NCBI RefSeq assembly: GCF_001311985.1
Contig: NZ_BBCJ01000029.1
Coordinates: 1-56,330 of the forward strand
Reading direction: 5' to 3'
DNA: 56,330 nucleotides
Source of the DNA: Geotalea toluenoxydans JCM 15764
Lineage (GTDB): Bacteria > Desulfobacterota > Desulfuromonadia > Geobacterales > Geobacteraceae
Numbering within the stretch: position 1 is the stretch's first letter; every line of letters starts with the position of its first letter. The notes under the pieces are model-generated. The model made no database searches and was not told where the DNA came from. It worked only from the letters and a program-made list of their open reading frames with translations. The position numbers were made by a program, and so were the translations under genes. This document shows positions 1-9,699 of the stretch, piece after piece.

Positions 1-1
1 C

Positions 2-322
2 GTAGAGATTTCACATATGGGGGTACCGACCATACTGGTACTACTTGGTCTGCTGATTGGTAAAGTTGCAGGCATATCACTATTCAGCAGTGTTGCCCAT
101 CGGCTTGGCTGGCACAGGCCTCACGGCATGGGGGCAAAGGAAACTTTGCTGGTCGGCACAATTGCGGCAATTGGATTCACCGTGTCTCTATTTATCGCAG
201 GTGAGGCCTTTACCGATCCCGCTTTAACTAATGGGGCCAAAATGGGTGCACTATTGAGTATTACCATTGCAGGTCCTGCGATAATTGCGGCAAAAATTCT
301 CAAGATAAAAAAGAGGGCTTGA
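2..322 (+). CDS. nhaA: Na+/H+ antiporter NhaA, C-terminal part (5' end outside window)
   Basis: The reading frame is open from the first bases and encodes the last ~106 residues of an NhaA-type sodium/proton antiporter, an inner-membrane protein that exports Na+ in exchange for protons. The stretch GVPTILVLLGLLIGKVAGI, then a hydrophobic segment around GFTVSLFIAGEAF and a final membrane helix ending in KILKIKKRA, matches the C-terminal helices of the family. The first in-frame ATG (17) is an internal methionine, not the start. The gene stops cleanly in TGA. Family assignment rests on motif recognition; the rest of the protein lies outside the window. Confidence 0.85.
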   Translation, partial: VEISHMGVPTILVLLGLLIGKVAGISLFSSVAHRLGWHRPHGMGAKETLLVGTIAAIGFTVSLFIAGEAFTDPALTNGAKMGALLSITIAGPAIIAAKILKIKKRA

Positions 323-556
323 GCTGAATCTTGTGGTGATAAAAACCTAACCTCTTTGGAACAGACCTTTGAAGACTGAGCAGAACAAGCCCGTGAATCA
401 CCACCACAGGCTCAGGCTGCTTAAAATACTGATGATTAACCGTCATACTAACCTTTTCATCCTCGTTTCGTTCCTCTTTGTATTTGCATCGCTCGCCTGA
501 GACATTTATTACTTCTTTTTTCAGAACCTTAATCCAAAATGATTCAAACCACCAGC

Positions 557-585
557 TTGGTAAGCCAGCGAGGGTCTGGTAAAAT
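557..585 (+). promoter_or_regulatory. Candidate sigma-70 promoter for the small protein/copper ATPase pair
   Basis: TTGGTA (557-562), a 17-base spacer and TAAAAT (580-585) lie about 40 bases before the start of the small protein at 626. The -10 matches 5 of 6 positions and the -35 only 4 of 6. I see no CueR- or CsoR-like palindrome beside it. The rest of 323-556 shows no gene, terminator or repeat I can support. Confidence 0.35.
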
Positions 586-625
586 TAGCTATGATTAATA
601 TGCATTCCGAACGGAGATGGCCGAC

Positions 626-799
626 ATGGTCAAGATGATGGACAACCGGTTTTCGACGAGCAGGCAGCACCTGGACCTGCTGGAGAAGGAAGTGAATGGG
701 AAGAACCCAGACCCGAACAAGGTCGTGACAGAGGTTGAACAGATCATCAAGCAGTGCGAAGTGATGAAGATGAAGGGGATAGAGCAGCAGAGGGGATGA
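626..799 (+). CDS. Small charged protein coupled to copper ATPase
   Basis: A 57-residue, highly charged, probably helical protein beginning [14 protein letters not shown]. Another ATG lies at 617, but the only Shine-Dalgarno-like sequence (CGGAG, 612-616) touches it, whereas it sits nine bases before the ATG at 626, so I chose 626. The stop codon overlaps the ATG of the following copper ATPase (ATGA at 796-799), which implies translational coupling and a related role. One cysteine and several methionines in the C-terminal half ([10 protein letters not shown]) could bind metal, but this is speculation. I do not recognise the family. Confidence 0.6.
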   Translation: MVKMMDNRFSTSRQHLDLLEKEVNGKNPDPNKVVTEVEQIIKQCEVMKMKGIEQQRG

Positions 800-3192
800 C
801 GGAGATGCCCATGCAGGAGAAAGCGAAAGAAAAAGATCCTGTTTGTGGAATGGAGGTCTCCCCAGAGACTGGAGCCGGCAGCGCTGAATACGCGGGAAAG
901 ACGTACTTCTTTTGCAGTACCGGCTGCCTGAGCAAGTTCCGAGGCGAGCCGGGGAAGTACCTGGACAGCGTCCGGCCAGAGCCGGTTTCGGCGCCAACCG
1001 GGGTGGAGTATACCTGTCCGATGCACCCGGAAGTGGTTCGTACCGAGCCCGGCTCCTGCCCGATCTGCGGCATGGCGCTGGAGGCAAAGACAGTGACGGC
1101 AACGGCTGAGGCGAATCCGGAGCTCGTGGCCATGACTCGCCGGTTCTGGTTCTCCCTGGTACTCTCCATCCCCGTTTTTCTCATTGCCATGGGAGAGATG
1201 GCCTTTGCCAAAACCTTCGACCCTGCCGTCTATGGCCGCTTTGCCGTAATCGCCCAGTTCCTTCTGGCGACACCTGTGGTGATCTGGGGAGGATGGCCCC
1301 TGTTGCAAAGGGGGTGGCAGTCCCTGACAAATCGTCGCCTGAACATGTTTTCGCTGATCGCCATGGGCATCGGCACTGCCTACGTTTACAGCGTTACCGC
1401 AACTTTTTTCCCGCAGGTGTTTCCTTCCGCATTTCGTGGCCACGGCGGGCAAATAGCTGTTTATTTCGAGGCAGCGGCTATGATCACGGTCCTGGTGCTC
1501 CTGGGCCAGGTGCTCGAGTTGCGGGCGCGAAGCAAGACTGGTAGTGCCATAAAGGCTCTTCTCGATCTGGCACCGAAAACTGCCCTGAGAATCTCCGCAG
1601 GGCGGGATGAGGAGGTGCCGCTTGCCGATGTGCGCCAGGAAGACCGACTGCGGGTGCGCCCGGGAGAAAAGGTGCCGGTTGACGGTGTTGTGATTGAGGG
1701 TTTCAGTTCCGTTGACGAATCGATGATCACCGGCGAGCCGCTCCCGGTTGAAAAACCTCCGGGGACGAACGTTGTCGGGGGCACTCTCAATGGAGCGGGC
1801 AGTTTCGTCATGCAGGCCGAGCAGGTGGGAAATGAAACAATGCTTGCCCGGATCGTCCGCATGGTGGGTGATGCGCAGCGCAGCCGGGCCCCGATCCAGA
1901 GGCTGGCGGATCTGGTCGCCTCATGGTTCGTCCCCGCCGTCATCCTGAGCGCTGTCATTACCTTTGTCATCTGGAGTCTCATCGGGCCCGAACCGGCCAT
2001 GGCCCACGCACTGGTCAACGCGGTCGCTGTCCTTATCATCGCCTGTCCCTGTGCCCTCGGCCTTGCCACCCCCATGTCGATTATGGTGGGTACAGGGCGT
2101 GGTGCCCTTGCAGGAATACTCATCAAGAACGCCGAAGCACTCGAACGCCTCGAGAAGGTCGATACGCTCGTCATCGACAAGACCGGCACCATTACCGAAG
2201 GAAAGCCGAAGCTCGTCTCTGTCATCGTCGAACCCGCTTATGATGAAGACGAGGTGCTGCGCCTGGTCGCCAGTCTCGAACGGGGGAGCGAGCATCCTTT
2301 GGCGGCGGCAATTGTCAAGGGAGCCGACGAACGAAGGCTCGATCTGGTGGAGGCGGTAAATTTCCAGGCGATTCCTGGCAAGGGCGTCGCCGGGAACATC
2401 TCTGGACGTAGTGTAGTTTTCGGCAATCAGGATCTATTCATAAGCAAGGGACTGGACGCGGCTCCCCTGGCAGGGAAAGCAGAAGAATTGCGGCGGGTTG
2501 GACAGACAGTAATGCTGGTGGCGGTTGATGGCCAGCTCGCAGGCACCATAGGTGTCGCAGATGAAGTAAAACCTTCTGCAATGGACGCCATACGTTACCT
2601 TCGCAGCGAGGGATTGCGCATCATCATGCTGACGGGAGACAGCCGGGTGACGGCCGAGGCCGTTGCCAGTAAAGTAGGAATTGACCGCGTCGAAGCTGGG
2701 GTCTTGCCTGAACGAAAGAGCGAGGTGGTGAAGGAGCTGCAACAGGCGGGACTGCACGTGGCCATGGCCGGAGACGGCATAAATGATGCCCCTGCACTGG
2801 CACAGGCAGAGGTTGGCATTGCCATGGGAACAGGGGCCGACGTTGCCATCGAGAGTGCCGGCGTGACCCTCGTCAAGGGTGATCTTGAAGGAATCGCCCG
2901 CGCCAGGAAACTCAGTTCAGCGACGATGCGCAACATCCGGCAGAACCTGTTCTTCGCCTTCATCTACAATGTTCTTGGCGTGCCCATAGCGGCAGGTGTT
3001 CTCTATCCTGTGTTCGGCCTCCTTCTCAGCCCGATGATCGCCAGCGCAGCCATGACGTTCAGCTCCGTCTCGGTGATCGCCAATGCACTTCGCTGCGCCG
3101 GCTCACTTTCGAGGCAGGGTCATGAAGATGGAGCACGGGACCATGATGTTTCTGGTCGGGATTCTTCGGTTCTATCCCCCAAACAAGGTTAA
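796..3192 (+). CDS. copA: Copper-translocating P1B-type ATPase with YHS and heavy-metal-binding domains
   Basis: Pumps Cu(I), or possibly a related soft metal, across the inner membrane using ATP. Domains in order: YHS domain (~13-55, starting DPVCGMEV), heavy-metal-binding domain (~71-96, [10 protein letters not shown]...CPICGMALE), paired membrane helices, actuator domain, the CPC metal motif ([12 protein letters not shown], ~415), phosphorylation site DKTGT (~461), the P1B marker SEHPLA (~498) and [10 protein letters not shown] (~658). There is no classical HMA domain. The start at 796 is preceded by AGAGGGG and overlaps the upstream stop. The tail looks frameshifted near 3092: one added base gives the familiar ending NALRLRRLTF and a stop at 3123-3125; as written the frame runs to 3192. 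Copper specificity is inferred from the CPC motif. Confidence 0.92.
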   Translation: MTEMPMQEKAKEKDPVCGMEVSPETGAGSAEYAGKTYFFCSTGCLSKFRGEPGKYLDSVRPEPVSAPTGVEYTCPMHPEVVRTEPGSCPICGMALEAKTVTATAEANPELVAMTRRFWFSLVLSIPVFLIAMGEMAFAKTFDPAVYGRFAVIAQFLLATPVVIWGGWPLLQRGWQSLTNRRLNMFSLIAMGIGTAYVYSVTATFFPQVFPSAFRGHGGQIAVYFEAAAMITVLVLLGQVLELRARSKTGSAIKALLDLAPKTALRISAGRDEEVPLADVRQEDRLRVRPGEKVPVDGVVIEGFSSVDESMITGEPLPVEKPPGTNVVGGTLNGAGSFVMQAEQVGNETMLARIVRMVGDAQRSRAPIQRLADLVASWFVPAVILSAVITFVIWSLIGPEPAMAHALVNAVAVLIIACPCALGLATPMSIMVGTGRGALAGILIKNAEALERLEKVDTLVIDKTGTITEGKPKLVSVIVEPAYDEDEVLRLVASLERGSEHPLAAAIVKGADERRLDLVEAVNFQAIPGKGVAGNISGRSVVFGNQDLFISKGLDAAPLAGKAEELRRVGQTVMLVAVDGQLAGTIGVADEVKPSAMDAIRYLRSEGLRIIMLTGDSRVTAEAVASKVGIDRVEAGVLPERKSEVVKELQQAGLHVAMAGDGINDAPALAQAEVGIAMGTGADVAIESAGVTLVKGDLEGIARARKLSSATMRNIRQNLFFAFIYNVLGVPIAAGVLYPVFGLLLSPMIASAAMTFSSVSVIANALRCAGSLSRQGHEDGARDHDVSGRDSSVLSPKQG

Positions 3193-3223
3193 AGCCTCGT
3201 CTTACCTTATTCCGCCTTCCTGA
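3122..3223 (+). CDS. Very short ORF after copA (uncertain)
   Basis: If copA ends at 3125 after frame correction, an ATG at 3122 overlaps its stop (ATGA) and opens a 33-residue frame beginning [17 protein letters not shown]. The start coupling mirrors the one upstream of copA. The product is hydrophobic at first and ends abruptly, as if it were the 5' end of a gene cut off by the rearranged DNA that follows. I do not recognise it and it may not be real. Confidence 0.25.
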   Translation: MKMEHGTMMFLVGILRFYPPNKVKASSYLIPPS

Positions 3224-3658
3224 AACACTTGAAATGCAGGATAATCTACTTTTAAAATAATTTCCTTAGCCAGCAATCTAAATTACGAGTATTGCCAAAT
3301 ACTGCGAATATTAAATTGTTTGGCAAATGCTCTCGATTCACGACAAATCCGGGGTATAGACAGGAATTGCCACAACAACTATTGGCGCAATAAATTGACA
3401 TAGTGCGCCAACAAGTGTCTTTACACCCTATACGATTTTCAGCCTGCATGCGCTTCTCTCTGATGCCGCGGGGTGGGTAGTCTTTCGGTGATGATGAGTT
3501 ACGAGAGGGCCGCGTTAGTGTTGCCGTTTCTGGAGTTCATGTTCGAGATGCCGATTGTGGTGGCGGGGATAGGGGTGAGTGGGAGGTAGTGCTTAACCTG
3601 ACTCATAAGAATAGGTCGGGAATGCGGGGGGGTGTTTGAATGCATAAGTAGTTGAGGT
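3224..3658. other. AT-richer intergenic stretch with no supported gene
   Basis: About 435 bases between the copA locus and the IS110 remnant. Base composition is lower in GC than the flanks up to about 3440. Short open frames on the minus strand have no recognisable motif and no ribosome binding site. The segment from about 3490, next to the transposase fragment, may belong to the non-coding left end of the insertion sequence, but I see no defined boundary or target duplication. Confidence 0.4.
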
Positions 3659-3749
3659 GGAAGCCTCCGGTGGTATTTGATAGCTTGTGCGAACAAGCTG
3701 TCGGACCGGCAAAACCGTCCGAAATCAAACTACCACGAGGAGGCTTCCA
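3659..3749 (+). repeat. Nested inverted repeats before IS110 transposase; possible bridge-RNA (seekRNA) region
   Basis: GGAAGCCTCC (3659-3668) is answered by GGAGGCTTCC just before the transposase ATG. The pairing extends inward: GGTGGTATTTGAT on the left against ATCAAACTACCAC on the right, with small mismatches. Inside lies a second perfect hairpin, AGCTTGT/ACAAGCT (3679-3696). IS110-group elements are known to carry a structured guide (bridge/seek) RNA in the non-coding DNA upstream of the transposase. Position and structure fit that, but an RNA is inferred, not shown. The right arm also contains the ribosome binding site (GAGGAGG), so the hairpin could instead limit transposase translation. 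Confidence 0.45.
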
Positions 3750-3975
3750 TGAACGCAATTTACTACATTGGCCTGGATATCCACAAGAAGTCAATCGCAT
3801 ACTGCATCAAGAAGATTGATGGGACGCTTGTCCACCAAGGTAACATAACCGCTGATCGTAAAGCTTTACAGGGGTGGTTGATCGAACTGCCCGCCCTTGG
3901 TTCGGTGCCATGGAAGCCACCATCTTTACTGGCTGGGTTTATGACTTTCTTAAACCTCATGCTAGTTTTCTCGAA
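3749..3975 (+). mobile_element. IS110-family transposase, truncated and frameshifted remnant
   Basis: The start MNAIYYIGLDIHKKS is the typical N-terminus of IS110 (DEDD) transposases, with the first catalytic Asp in GLDIHKK. After about 50 residues the frame shifts near 3900. The continuation carries GAMEATIFTGWVYDFLKPHA, including the second acidic residue (Glu of AMEAT). Similarity ends near 3963-3980, so only ~70 of the usual ~340 residues remain and the serine-containing C-terminal domain is gone. The element abuts, and seems to have interrupted, an AIPR gene on the other strand. It is certainly inactive in trans. Confidence 0.8.
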
Positions 3976-4198
3976 TTTTCTCCATTATTGTATGCCATGA
4001 ATCTTTCAGGGGCATCCTTGAGTGTATCTCGATGCCCCTTATTGACTTTTTCGGTGATGCTGAGAAATGACCGGACATTGGCTTCCAAAAGTCTGGGGCC
4101 GAATTTTTCATACACAAAACGAAGAGCTTCGGCAGGGAAGGCCGTCAGGGCTGAGTCATAATCCTCTTCTATAAAGATAGTCTTTTCGTAGAGCCAAG
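3957..4198 (-). pseudogene. AIPR (abortive phage resistance) protein remnant
   Basis: Reading the minus strand from 4198 gives an open frame of ~80 codons without a start, containing YEKFGPRLLEANVRSFL, then KVNKGHRDTLKDAPERFMAYN and NNG. This is the conserved core of AIPR family proteins, associated with abortive infection and phage resistance. After the NNG motif the frame runs into the IS110 fragment and stops at 3957-3959. The N-terminal part is missing too: the open stretch begins at the stop codon of the helicase gene that precedes it on the same strand. The remnant lies too close to its neighbours to be a functional gene. Confidence 0.65.
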
Positions 4199-7100
4199 TT
4201 ACCCTCCCCGGCGATTATCCTCAAACATCACTACCGGCATAAGATACCTGAGCCGCCAGACCATCTTGATCGGCCGCTCACTCTCGAAACTCACCATATC
4301 CACCGGCCCCAGATAGGTGAACGGCACCGTGACATTGTTCCGCTTCTTCTGCCCGCGGGCAAAGACCAGAATCGTGTAGCCCCGCTCCTGATGGTGAATC
4401 AGGTTCTGACCATCAGTGTGGTGCTGGGCGGTGTTGGTCTGTGACTCCCAGTGCAGCAACTCCCGACTGATGGGATAATCCGCATACATGGTGCTGGGGG
4501 AGAATTCCTTTTCAGTCTTCTGGAAGGTCACCAGTAGGGCATAGGTCTTCTGCTCGGCAAAGTGCATCACTCCAACGCCGGTCTGTCCGCTACTCTCCAG
4601 GTTGGCCCGGCCAAAGACGGCTTGAACTTCCCTGATGCCGTACTGGGCGTGCAGCTCCAACGGCACGGAATACCGCAGCTCCGGGGCGCCGGCGACCTCG
4701 GTGGTATCCAGCGTCCAGGCCAGTATCTCATCCAGATCGGCGCAGACCGCCGGGTTGGCGGCCAGCCGTTGGAAGGCATCGGCCAGCGAGGCTATCCCTG
4801 CTTTCTCCGCCTTGTCCCCCCAGATGCGGTAATAGAGCAGCATGGCCGATGAACCGGCCAACTCCAGCGCCTCGGACACCTGACCGGCCGCAAGCATGGT
4901 CAGCACCTGCCGCAGCAGTGTCGCTTCCCGTGGCCCATTGATGAAGACGGCCCGGATCAACGCCTTTTTCAGCCGTGCCAAATCAGGATCAACCGGGATC
5001 GGCGCCAACTGGGCCTTGGCTTTCCACTCGCTCCACGACTCCTTGGCCAGCAGCACTTCCGGCTCGTAATCGTGGTAGCGGATAAAGTTGCCAAAGGTCA
5101 GCTCCTGCCCGGTCTCGCTGGTAAAGGTCTGGAGCCGGTCCGGCACCTGCACGGCCAGCCGGCCGAGATTTTCCCGGATATTCTCCAGCACATACTGGCG
5201 GGAGAGCCGGTCAAGCTGGATGGCGCAGCGGCCGGGAGGTGGGGGAAATCCTGTTCCACTTCCTTGTCGATGGAGAAGCGGTGCCGGGGGAGGAGCGCTT
5301 TCAGTTTGGTGTCGATGCGGTAGCGGCGGTGGGCCTGACCGACAAAGTCGAGCACGGTGAGGCAGTCCTTCTCCGGGGCATGGCGCAGGCCACGGCCGAG
5401 CTGCTGGAGAAAGACCGTCAGGCTCTCGGTGGGGCGGAGGAAGAGGACGGTGTTGATCTCCGGTACGTCCACCCCTTCACTTAGCTTGTCCACGGTGAAG
5501 AGGAAGGTGAGTTGGCCATTCTTCAGCCGGGCCAGCAGGTCGGCGCACCGGTCGGTGTCAATGCCTGAGACAAAGGGGGCTGACGGAATACCCCGTTGGC
5601 TGAACTGCTCGGCCATGTATTCGGCATGGCGGATGGTGACGCAGAAGCCGATCCCCTTGAGGCTCGCCACGTTCGGCTCGTAGCGGTGCAGGGCGATGAT
5701 GATGGCCTCCACTCGCTGGCGAGCGCGGGCCGGATCCAGCACGTAGACATTCTCCAGCGCGGCGGCGTCGTACTTGCCGCTGCGCCAGAACTGGTCGCCG
5801 TTGATGGCGATGGGGTCGGCAATGCCGAAATAGTGGAACGGGCAGAGGAGCTTTTCCTCCAGCGCTTCGGGAAGGCGGATTTCGGCGGCAAAGCGGTTGC
5901 CGAAATCGGCGGCCACGTTGTCGCCGTCCACCCGCTCCGGGGTGGCGGTGAGGCCGAGAAGAATCTGCGGGGTGAAATGGTCGAAGATGGGGCGATAGCT
6001 GCTAGCGGTGCCGTGGTGGGCCTCGTCCACCACGATATAATCGTAGAAGCCGCTCCCCACCTGCTGCCAGAGCTGGCGGGAGGCAAGCATGCCGACAGAG
6101 CAGAACAGATGCTCCAGGCGAGTCGCCTGAAAGGGGCCGACCTGCAGTTCGCCAAAATTCTGGTCACGCAGGATGTTGCGGAAGGTGCCTAACGCCTGCT
6201 GGAGAATCTCCTGCCGGTGAGCCAGAAAAAGCAACCGCGCCTGGCGCTTGCGCTGGTCATAGAAGCGCTTGAAATCGAAGGCGGCCACCACGGTCTTGCC
6301 AGTGCCGGTGGCGGCGATGACCAGATTCCGCCAGCGGTCGTGGGCGCTCCGCTCCCGCTCCAGCGCCTCCAGAATCCGTTCCTGAAACGGGTGCGGGGTG
6401 AGGTCAAAAAAAACCGCACGGCAGCTGGTCTCTTTGCTCTTGGCGCGGGCCAAGGCGCTGCGGAACTGCTCGGGCGCTCCGGGTCAAATGGGACAAACTC
6501 CCGGCTGTTCCAGTAGGTCTCGAACTCGACGGTGAATTTTTCCAGCACATGGGCCATGTCTTGGGCAGTGACTTTCAGGTTCCACTCCAGCCCGCTGGTG
6601 ATGGCCGCCTGGGACATGTTGGCCGAACCTATGTAGCGGTGGAGAAGCCGCTCTGGCGCCGGAAATGGTAGGCCTTGGCATGGAGCCGAGTCCGCTCGGT
6701 ATCGTAGGAGACCCGCACCTGCACATTGGGGAGCTTGGCCAGCCACTCCACTGCCGGGGCATCAGACGCCCCCATGTAGGAGGTGGTGATCAGCCGCACC
6801 GGCACCTGCCGGTCGCGCAGGTCTTCAAAGGCCGGCACCAGCAGCCGCAGGCCTGACCATTTGATGAACGAGACGAGAATGTCCACCCCATCGGCGGAGC
6901 GCATCTCTTCCAGCAGTTCGTGGGCCAGTTGCGGTTCCTGGGGAGAGCCGGTAAAGAGGCTGCTTTCAGCGAGGGAGGTATGGGGCCGGGGTAGGCCGGA
7001 TTGATTGTAATTGGGCGGGGTGATTTCCAGCAGTAGCTGCTTGGCTTCCGGGACCAGCCGGCGCTGGTTCAGATGCCCTCGCCCCGGCTCGGCAGCTACC

Positions 7101-7336
7101 GTGCTGAGAATCCGATTACAGAGCGCCAGCCGCAGCGCCGGGTCGCTCTCTTCCCGCAGCGCCTGTTCCAGCACCTTGGCCACGAAACTGGCATAGAGTG
7201 CCGGTTCTTCTTCGGGTTCTATTTTGCCGAAGACGCGCCGCAGCTCCGGCCGCCGGGCCAGCGCTTCCTGCAAGGCTTCATCAAGTAATGCTTCATATAT
7301 TCCGTGATGCAGCGATTTCATCAGGTGGTCCTGCAT
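4199..7336 (-). CDS. PLD-like nuclease / SF2 DEAD-DEAH helicase / DUF3427 protein (frameshifted in this sequence)
   Basis: One ~1045-residue protein split by three apparent frameshifts (near 6640, 6465 and 5235). Domains in order: an N-terminal region; a phospholipase-D-like domain whose HxK motif (TRLHAKAYHF) and GSAN motif (YIGSANMSQAA) lie on either side of the first frameshift; an SF2 helicase with Walker A ATGTGKT (~343) and DEAH box VVDEAHHG (~435), later motifs SEGVDVPE and QQLGRGLR; then DUF3427 (~650-1045). The protein should bind and remodel nucleic acid, and a PLD domain of this kind may cut or bind DNA. Its start overlaps the stop of the Nudix gene by 16 bases. A defence role is inferred from architecture and from AIPR and AbiE neighbours. 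Confidence 0.85.
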
Positions 7337-7727
7337 TCATCGAGATAGGATTGGATCACCGGCAAGTCAGCCTCAGCCCAATCGAGGGCGTGCAATTTAT
7401 CTGGTGGTAGCAAGTTAGATCGGCATGTTCATGGAGGACAATATCTCCCGATTCAATGGCACAGACAAATGGATGGAGCGTGATTGAAAACGTTGGGTAA
7501 TCGTGAGTATTGGCGGAAAGGCCTTTCCCGACGTTCACCTGAATGCCGAGCTCTTCCATTAGTTCTCGCTGAAGACACTCTTCTGTGGTCTCTCCGTGAT
7601 TGATCTTCCCGCCGGGAAGCTCCCACTTGAGCGGCAAGCTCATAGTGGCGCTTCGCTGGGCGGCAAGAACGAGGCCATCACGCTCGATGATCGCGCAGGC
7701 TACATGTAGATGCTTTGGGATTTTCAT
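7321..7727 (-). CDS. Nudix (MutT-like) NTP pyrophosphohydrolase (frameshifted near the end)
   Basis: About 135 residues beginning MKIPKHLHVACAIIERDG. The Nudix box GETTEECLQRELMEELGI (residues ~45-62), preceded by WELPGGKINH, carries the catalytic glutamates that hydrolyse nucleoside diphosphates linked to another moiety. Near 7410 one missing base diverts the frame; correcting it gives LPPDKLHALDWAEADLP and a stop at 7321-7323, inside the first codons of the helicase gene. MutT-like enzymes cleanse damaged dNTPs, but tight coupling to a helicase/nuclease suggests a role in that system, perhaps acting on a nucleotide substrate or signal. That role is inference. Confidence 0.8.
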
Positions 7728-7742
7728 GAGTTACATTGTCGC

Positions 7743-8023
7743 CTATTGCAGGTACTGAATTTCAACACAGCCAGCAAAACTTTCTCCAAAATCATCAAGT
7801 GGAGCAAATGCCTTTCCCGAATCACAGTCATCAGAAAGACCTTCGTAATAAACTTCATTGTCCGCATCAAGAAGCCGGAAGCTATGAGTCATTTTATCTC
7901 TCATGCTCTCGTCGTAATCGTGCGAACGGACGCCGACACTTTTTCCACTGTCTTCAAAATCTTTGGTAATTATCCAGATTGGATACCTCGATCAACTGCA
8001 ATCACTATGATCCAGCCAATCAT
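7743..8023 (-). CDS. Small acidic protein of unknown function (frameshifted)
   Basis: After adding one base near 7985, the minus strand encodes ~93 residues: MIGWIIVIAVDRG, then YPIWIITKDFEDSGKSVGV, and later HSFRLLDADNEVYYEG and FAPLDDFGESFAGCVEIQ before a TAG. The protein is rich in Asp and Glu and soluble-looking after its hydrophobic start. I recall similar small acidic uncharacterised proteins (phrases such as LDDDGEVYYEG) in other bacteria but know no function. It ends 15 bases before the Nudix gene on the same strand, so it probably belongs to the same transcript. The upstream half is less certain because of the frameshift. Confidence 0.55.
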
Positions 8024-8092
8024 GTTTCTGCTCTTTTCATGATACAACAGGAGTAGGACAAAATATGCCGATTACATTTTTTACTTTCCCTG

Positions 8093-8896
8093 CTACTTTC
8101 CCTGCCAAGGCTCTCCCGGCAAACAGGCCACCAGAGAATCCATTACAAAATCAGCAGCTTTATGAAAATCCCACCCGCTGTTCTTCATAAGAAGCGGCCC
8201 TATGTCCTCAAGAAAACGGGGATCATGGAATTTTTCTTTGAGATTCTTTTCGAACTCTGCACGGGAAATCCGGTGCCCTTCGTGCTCCATGTACTTTAGA
8301 AAGCAGCTGACAATCTGTTCCGGCATTAATTCGGCACAGGTAAAGGCTTTCCAGAGGTCAAAAAGATCACGACCCTTCTTTCGTTGATATAACGCTCTGA
8401 CCTTGGTCCCCAATAATTCCCCAAGCTGATAGGTCAGGATTGTGGTGGTTCCTCTGAACCAGCGTGATTCGACAGAAAACTCTCGTCTGTCGAGTCCAAG
8501 GACAGAGAAATGTTCTCGTGAGTTGATCTCCACCTTGAGCTTTAACGGCAGGCCCTCATCCGACTCCATCCGGTAAGTGAGGGTAACCCTCCCCTCGGAC
8601 TGTTTCCGCTTCGGAATGCCCAGCCAGGGATTGAGTTTTTCCTGTAACGCATCCATTACAGGACCGATTGGACCCGCCTGGACTTGAACCAGATCGATAT
8701 CTTCCGAATAGCGGGCTGGTGGCAGATGGAGCTTGAACAAGGCGGTCCCACCACGAAATGCCAATTGTTCAGTAAGCAGGGGATGGTTGAAGATTTCAAC
8801 CAACGCCCGGCAGATAACAAGGTCCTGCTCCACCTGGTAACGTTGCGGCCAGGGGGCTGCATGTTGCCATTCGGTAATATAGGCGCGATCAATCAA
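8093..8896 (-). CDS. abiEii: AbiEii/AbiGii-family nucleotidyltransferase toxin
   Basis: Toxin half of an AbiE system: a 267-residue nucleotidyltransferase-like protein. The signature is intact: FRGGTALFK (~48-56) followed by SEDIDLV (~64-70), the nucleotidyltransferase motif with catalytic aspartates, and KLKVEINSRE with a further acidic residue. Family members modify tRNA 3' ends or other targets and arrest growth when released. The start is a TTG at 8896 whose bases overlap the stop of abiEi (TTGA), so expression depends on the antitoxin message. It reads without a frameshift, a contrast with most neighbours. Confidence 0.88.
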   Translation of the reverse strand: MIDRAYITEWQHAAPWPQRYQVEQDLVICRALVEIFNHPLLTEQLAFRGGTALFKLHLPPARYSEDIDLVQVQAGPIGPVMDALQEKLNPWLGIPKRKQSEGRVTLTYRMESDEGLPLKLKVEINSREHFSVLGLDRREFSVESRWFRGTTTILTYQLGELLGTKVRALYQRKKGRDLFDLWKAFTCAELMPEQIVSCFLKYMEHEGHRISRAEFEKNLKEKFHDPRFLEDIGPLLMKNSGWDFHKAADFVMDSLVACLPGEPWQGK

Positions 8897-9671
8897 ATGT
8901 CCGGCTCCACTTCGCTATTTATAAATACCTGCCATCGTGAGTTTTTCTTTGCTCCCTTGATATCACATCCCGGAACCAGGGGAGTCGGCATGAAATGTAA
9001 GCCCTGTAGAGAATCAGCAAGCACATTGGCTTTGTCGTTTTCCCCCAATAGTTCAAGGATATAACCAAGGCGCTGTGCCCAGCAACTGGTGACAGTGCAG
9101 CGACTTCAGCCAGTTGCCGGATATCGATCTTTTCAACAAGTTCTGCCAGCACAGTGGCGACGTTATCCAGTCCGGCGCAATGACGAACATATCCTATCAA
9201 GTCAAGTGCCGTTGCTTCTGGAGTTGATATTTGTATTATTCCGGCGGTAGTGTTTCTTGGTTCGGTTGGGATGACGGCGGCATTTTTTCTAAAGATGAAC
9301 TCCACCCTGATCTGGCCGCACTCAATCGGACGACGAGCTTTTGCTACAACGACCTGAAAAACCTGTGGACGGTGATGGGCCGCACCATGAAACTCGGCAG
9401 CGCTCAACAGGCCGGTATAATAAACTTCACCAAGGTGGTGCATCAGATGAGGAATAAATTGCTGGGGAGGTAGACAGCCGCGTACACGATGTTCGGGTGG
9501 GAGGATAACGTAGAACTCTTGATAGGGTACTGCCAGCTCGCCTTTCTTCTTTAATCGATTCAGCGCAGATTTGATTGCCACCGGGGAAGCATCAAGCTTC
9601 TCTGCGATTTCGTTAAAAGAAAAGCAGTAACGTCCCTTGGCGGCAAATTCATCGATGAGTTCCAGGTACAT
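8893..9671 (-). CDS. abiEi: AbiEi-family antitoxin/transcriptional regulator (frameshifted near C-terminus)
   Basis: Antitoxin partner of AbiEii. The N-terminal winged-helix domain (YCFSFNEIAEKLDASPVAIK, ~15-34) binds DNA for autoregulation in the known systems. The C-terminal domain contains STPEATALDLIGY (~150-162), typical of AbiEi. One missing base near 9065 breaks the frame; corrected, it continues AQRLGYILELLGENDKANVL and ends SEVEPDI with TGA at 8893-8895, overlapping the toxin start. A good ribosome binding site (TGGAGTGA) precedes the ATG at 9671, and a promoter lies 30-60 bases upstream. In AbiE systems the two proteins need not bind each other (type IV). Confidence 0.85.
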
Positions 9672-9699
9672 TGACTCACTCCATTGTTATCATGCGCAA

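Noticed and set aside
595..1452. 285-codon minus-strand frame opposite copA
   Set aside because: Antisense shadow of copA; composition is unlike a protein and no motif is present.
3252..3449. Minus-strand 65-codon frame downstream of copA
   Set aside because: No ribosome binding site, no recognisable motif, and an AT-rich stretch where such frames arise by chance.
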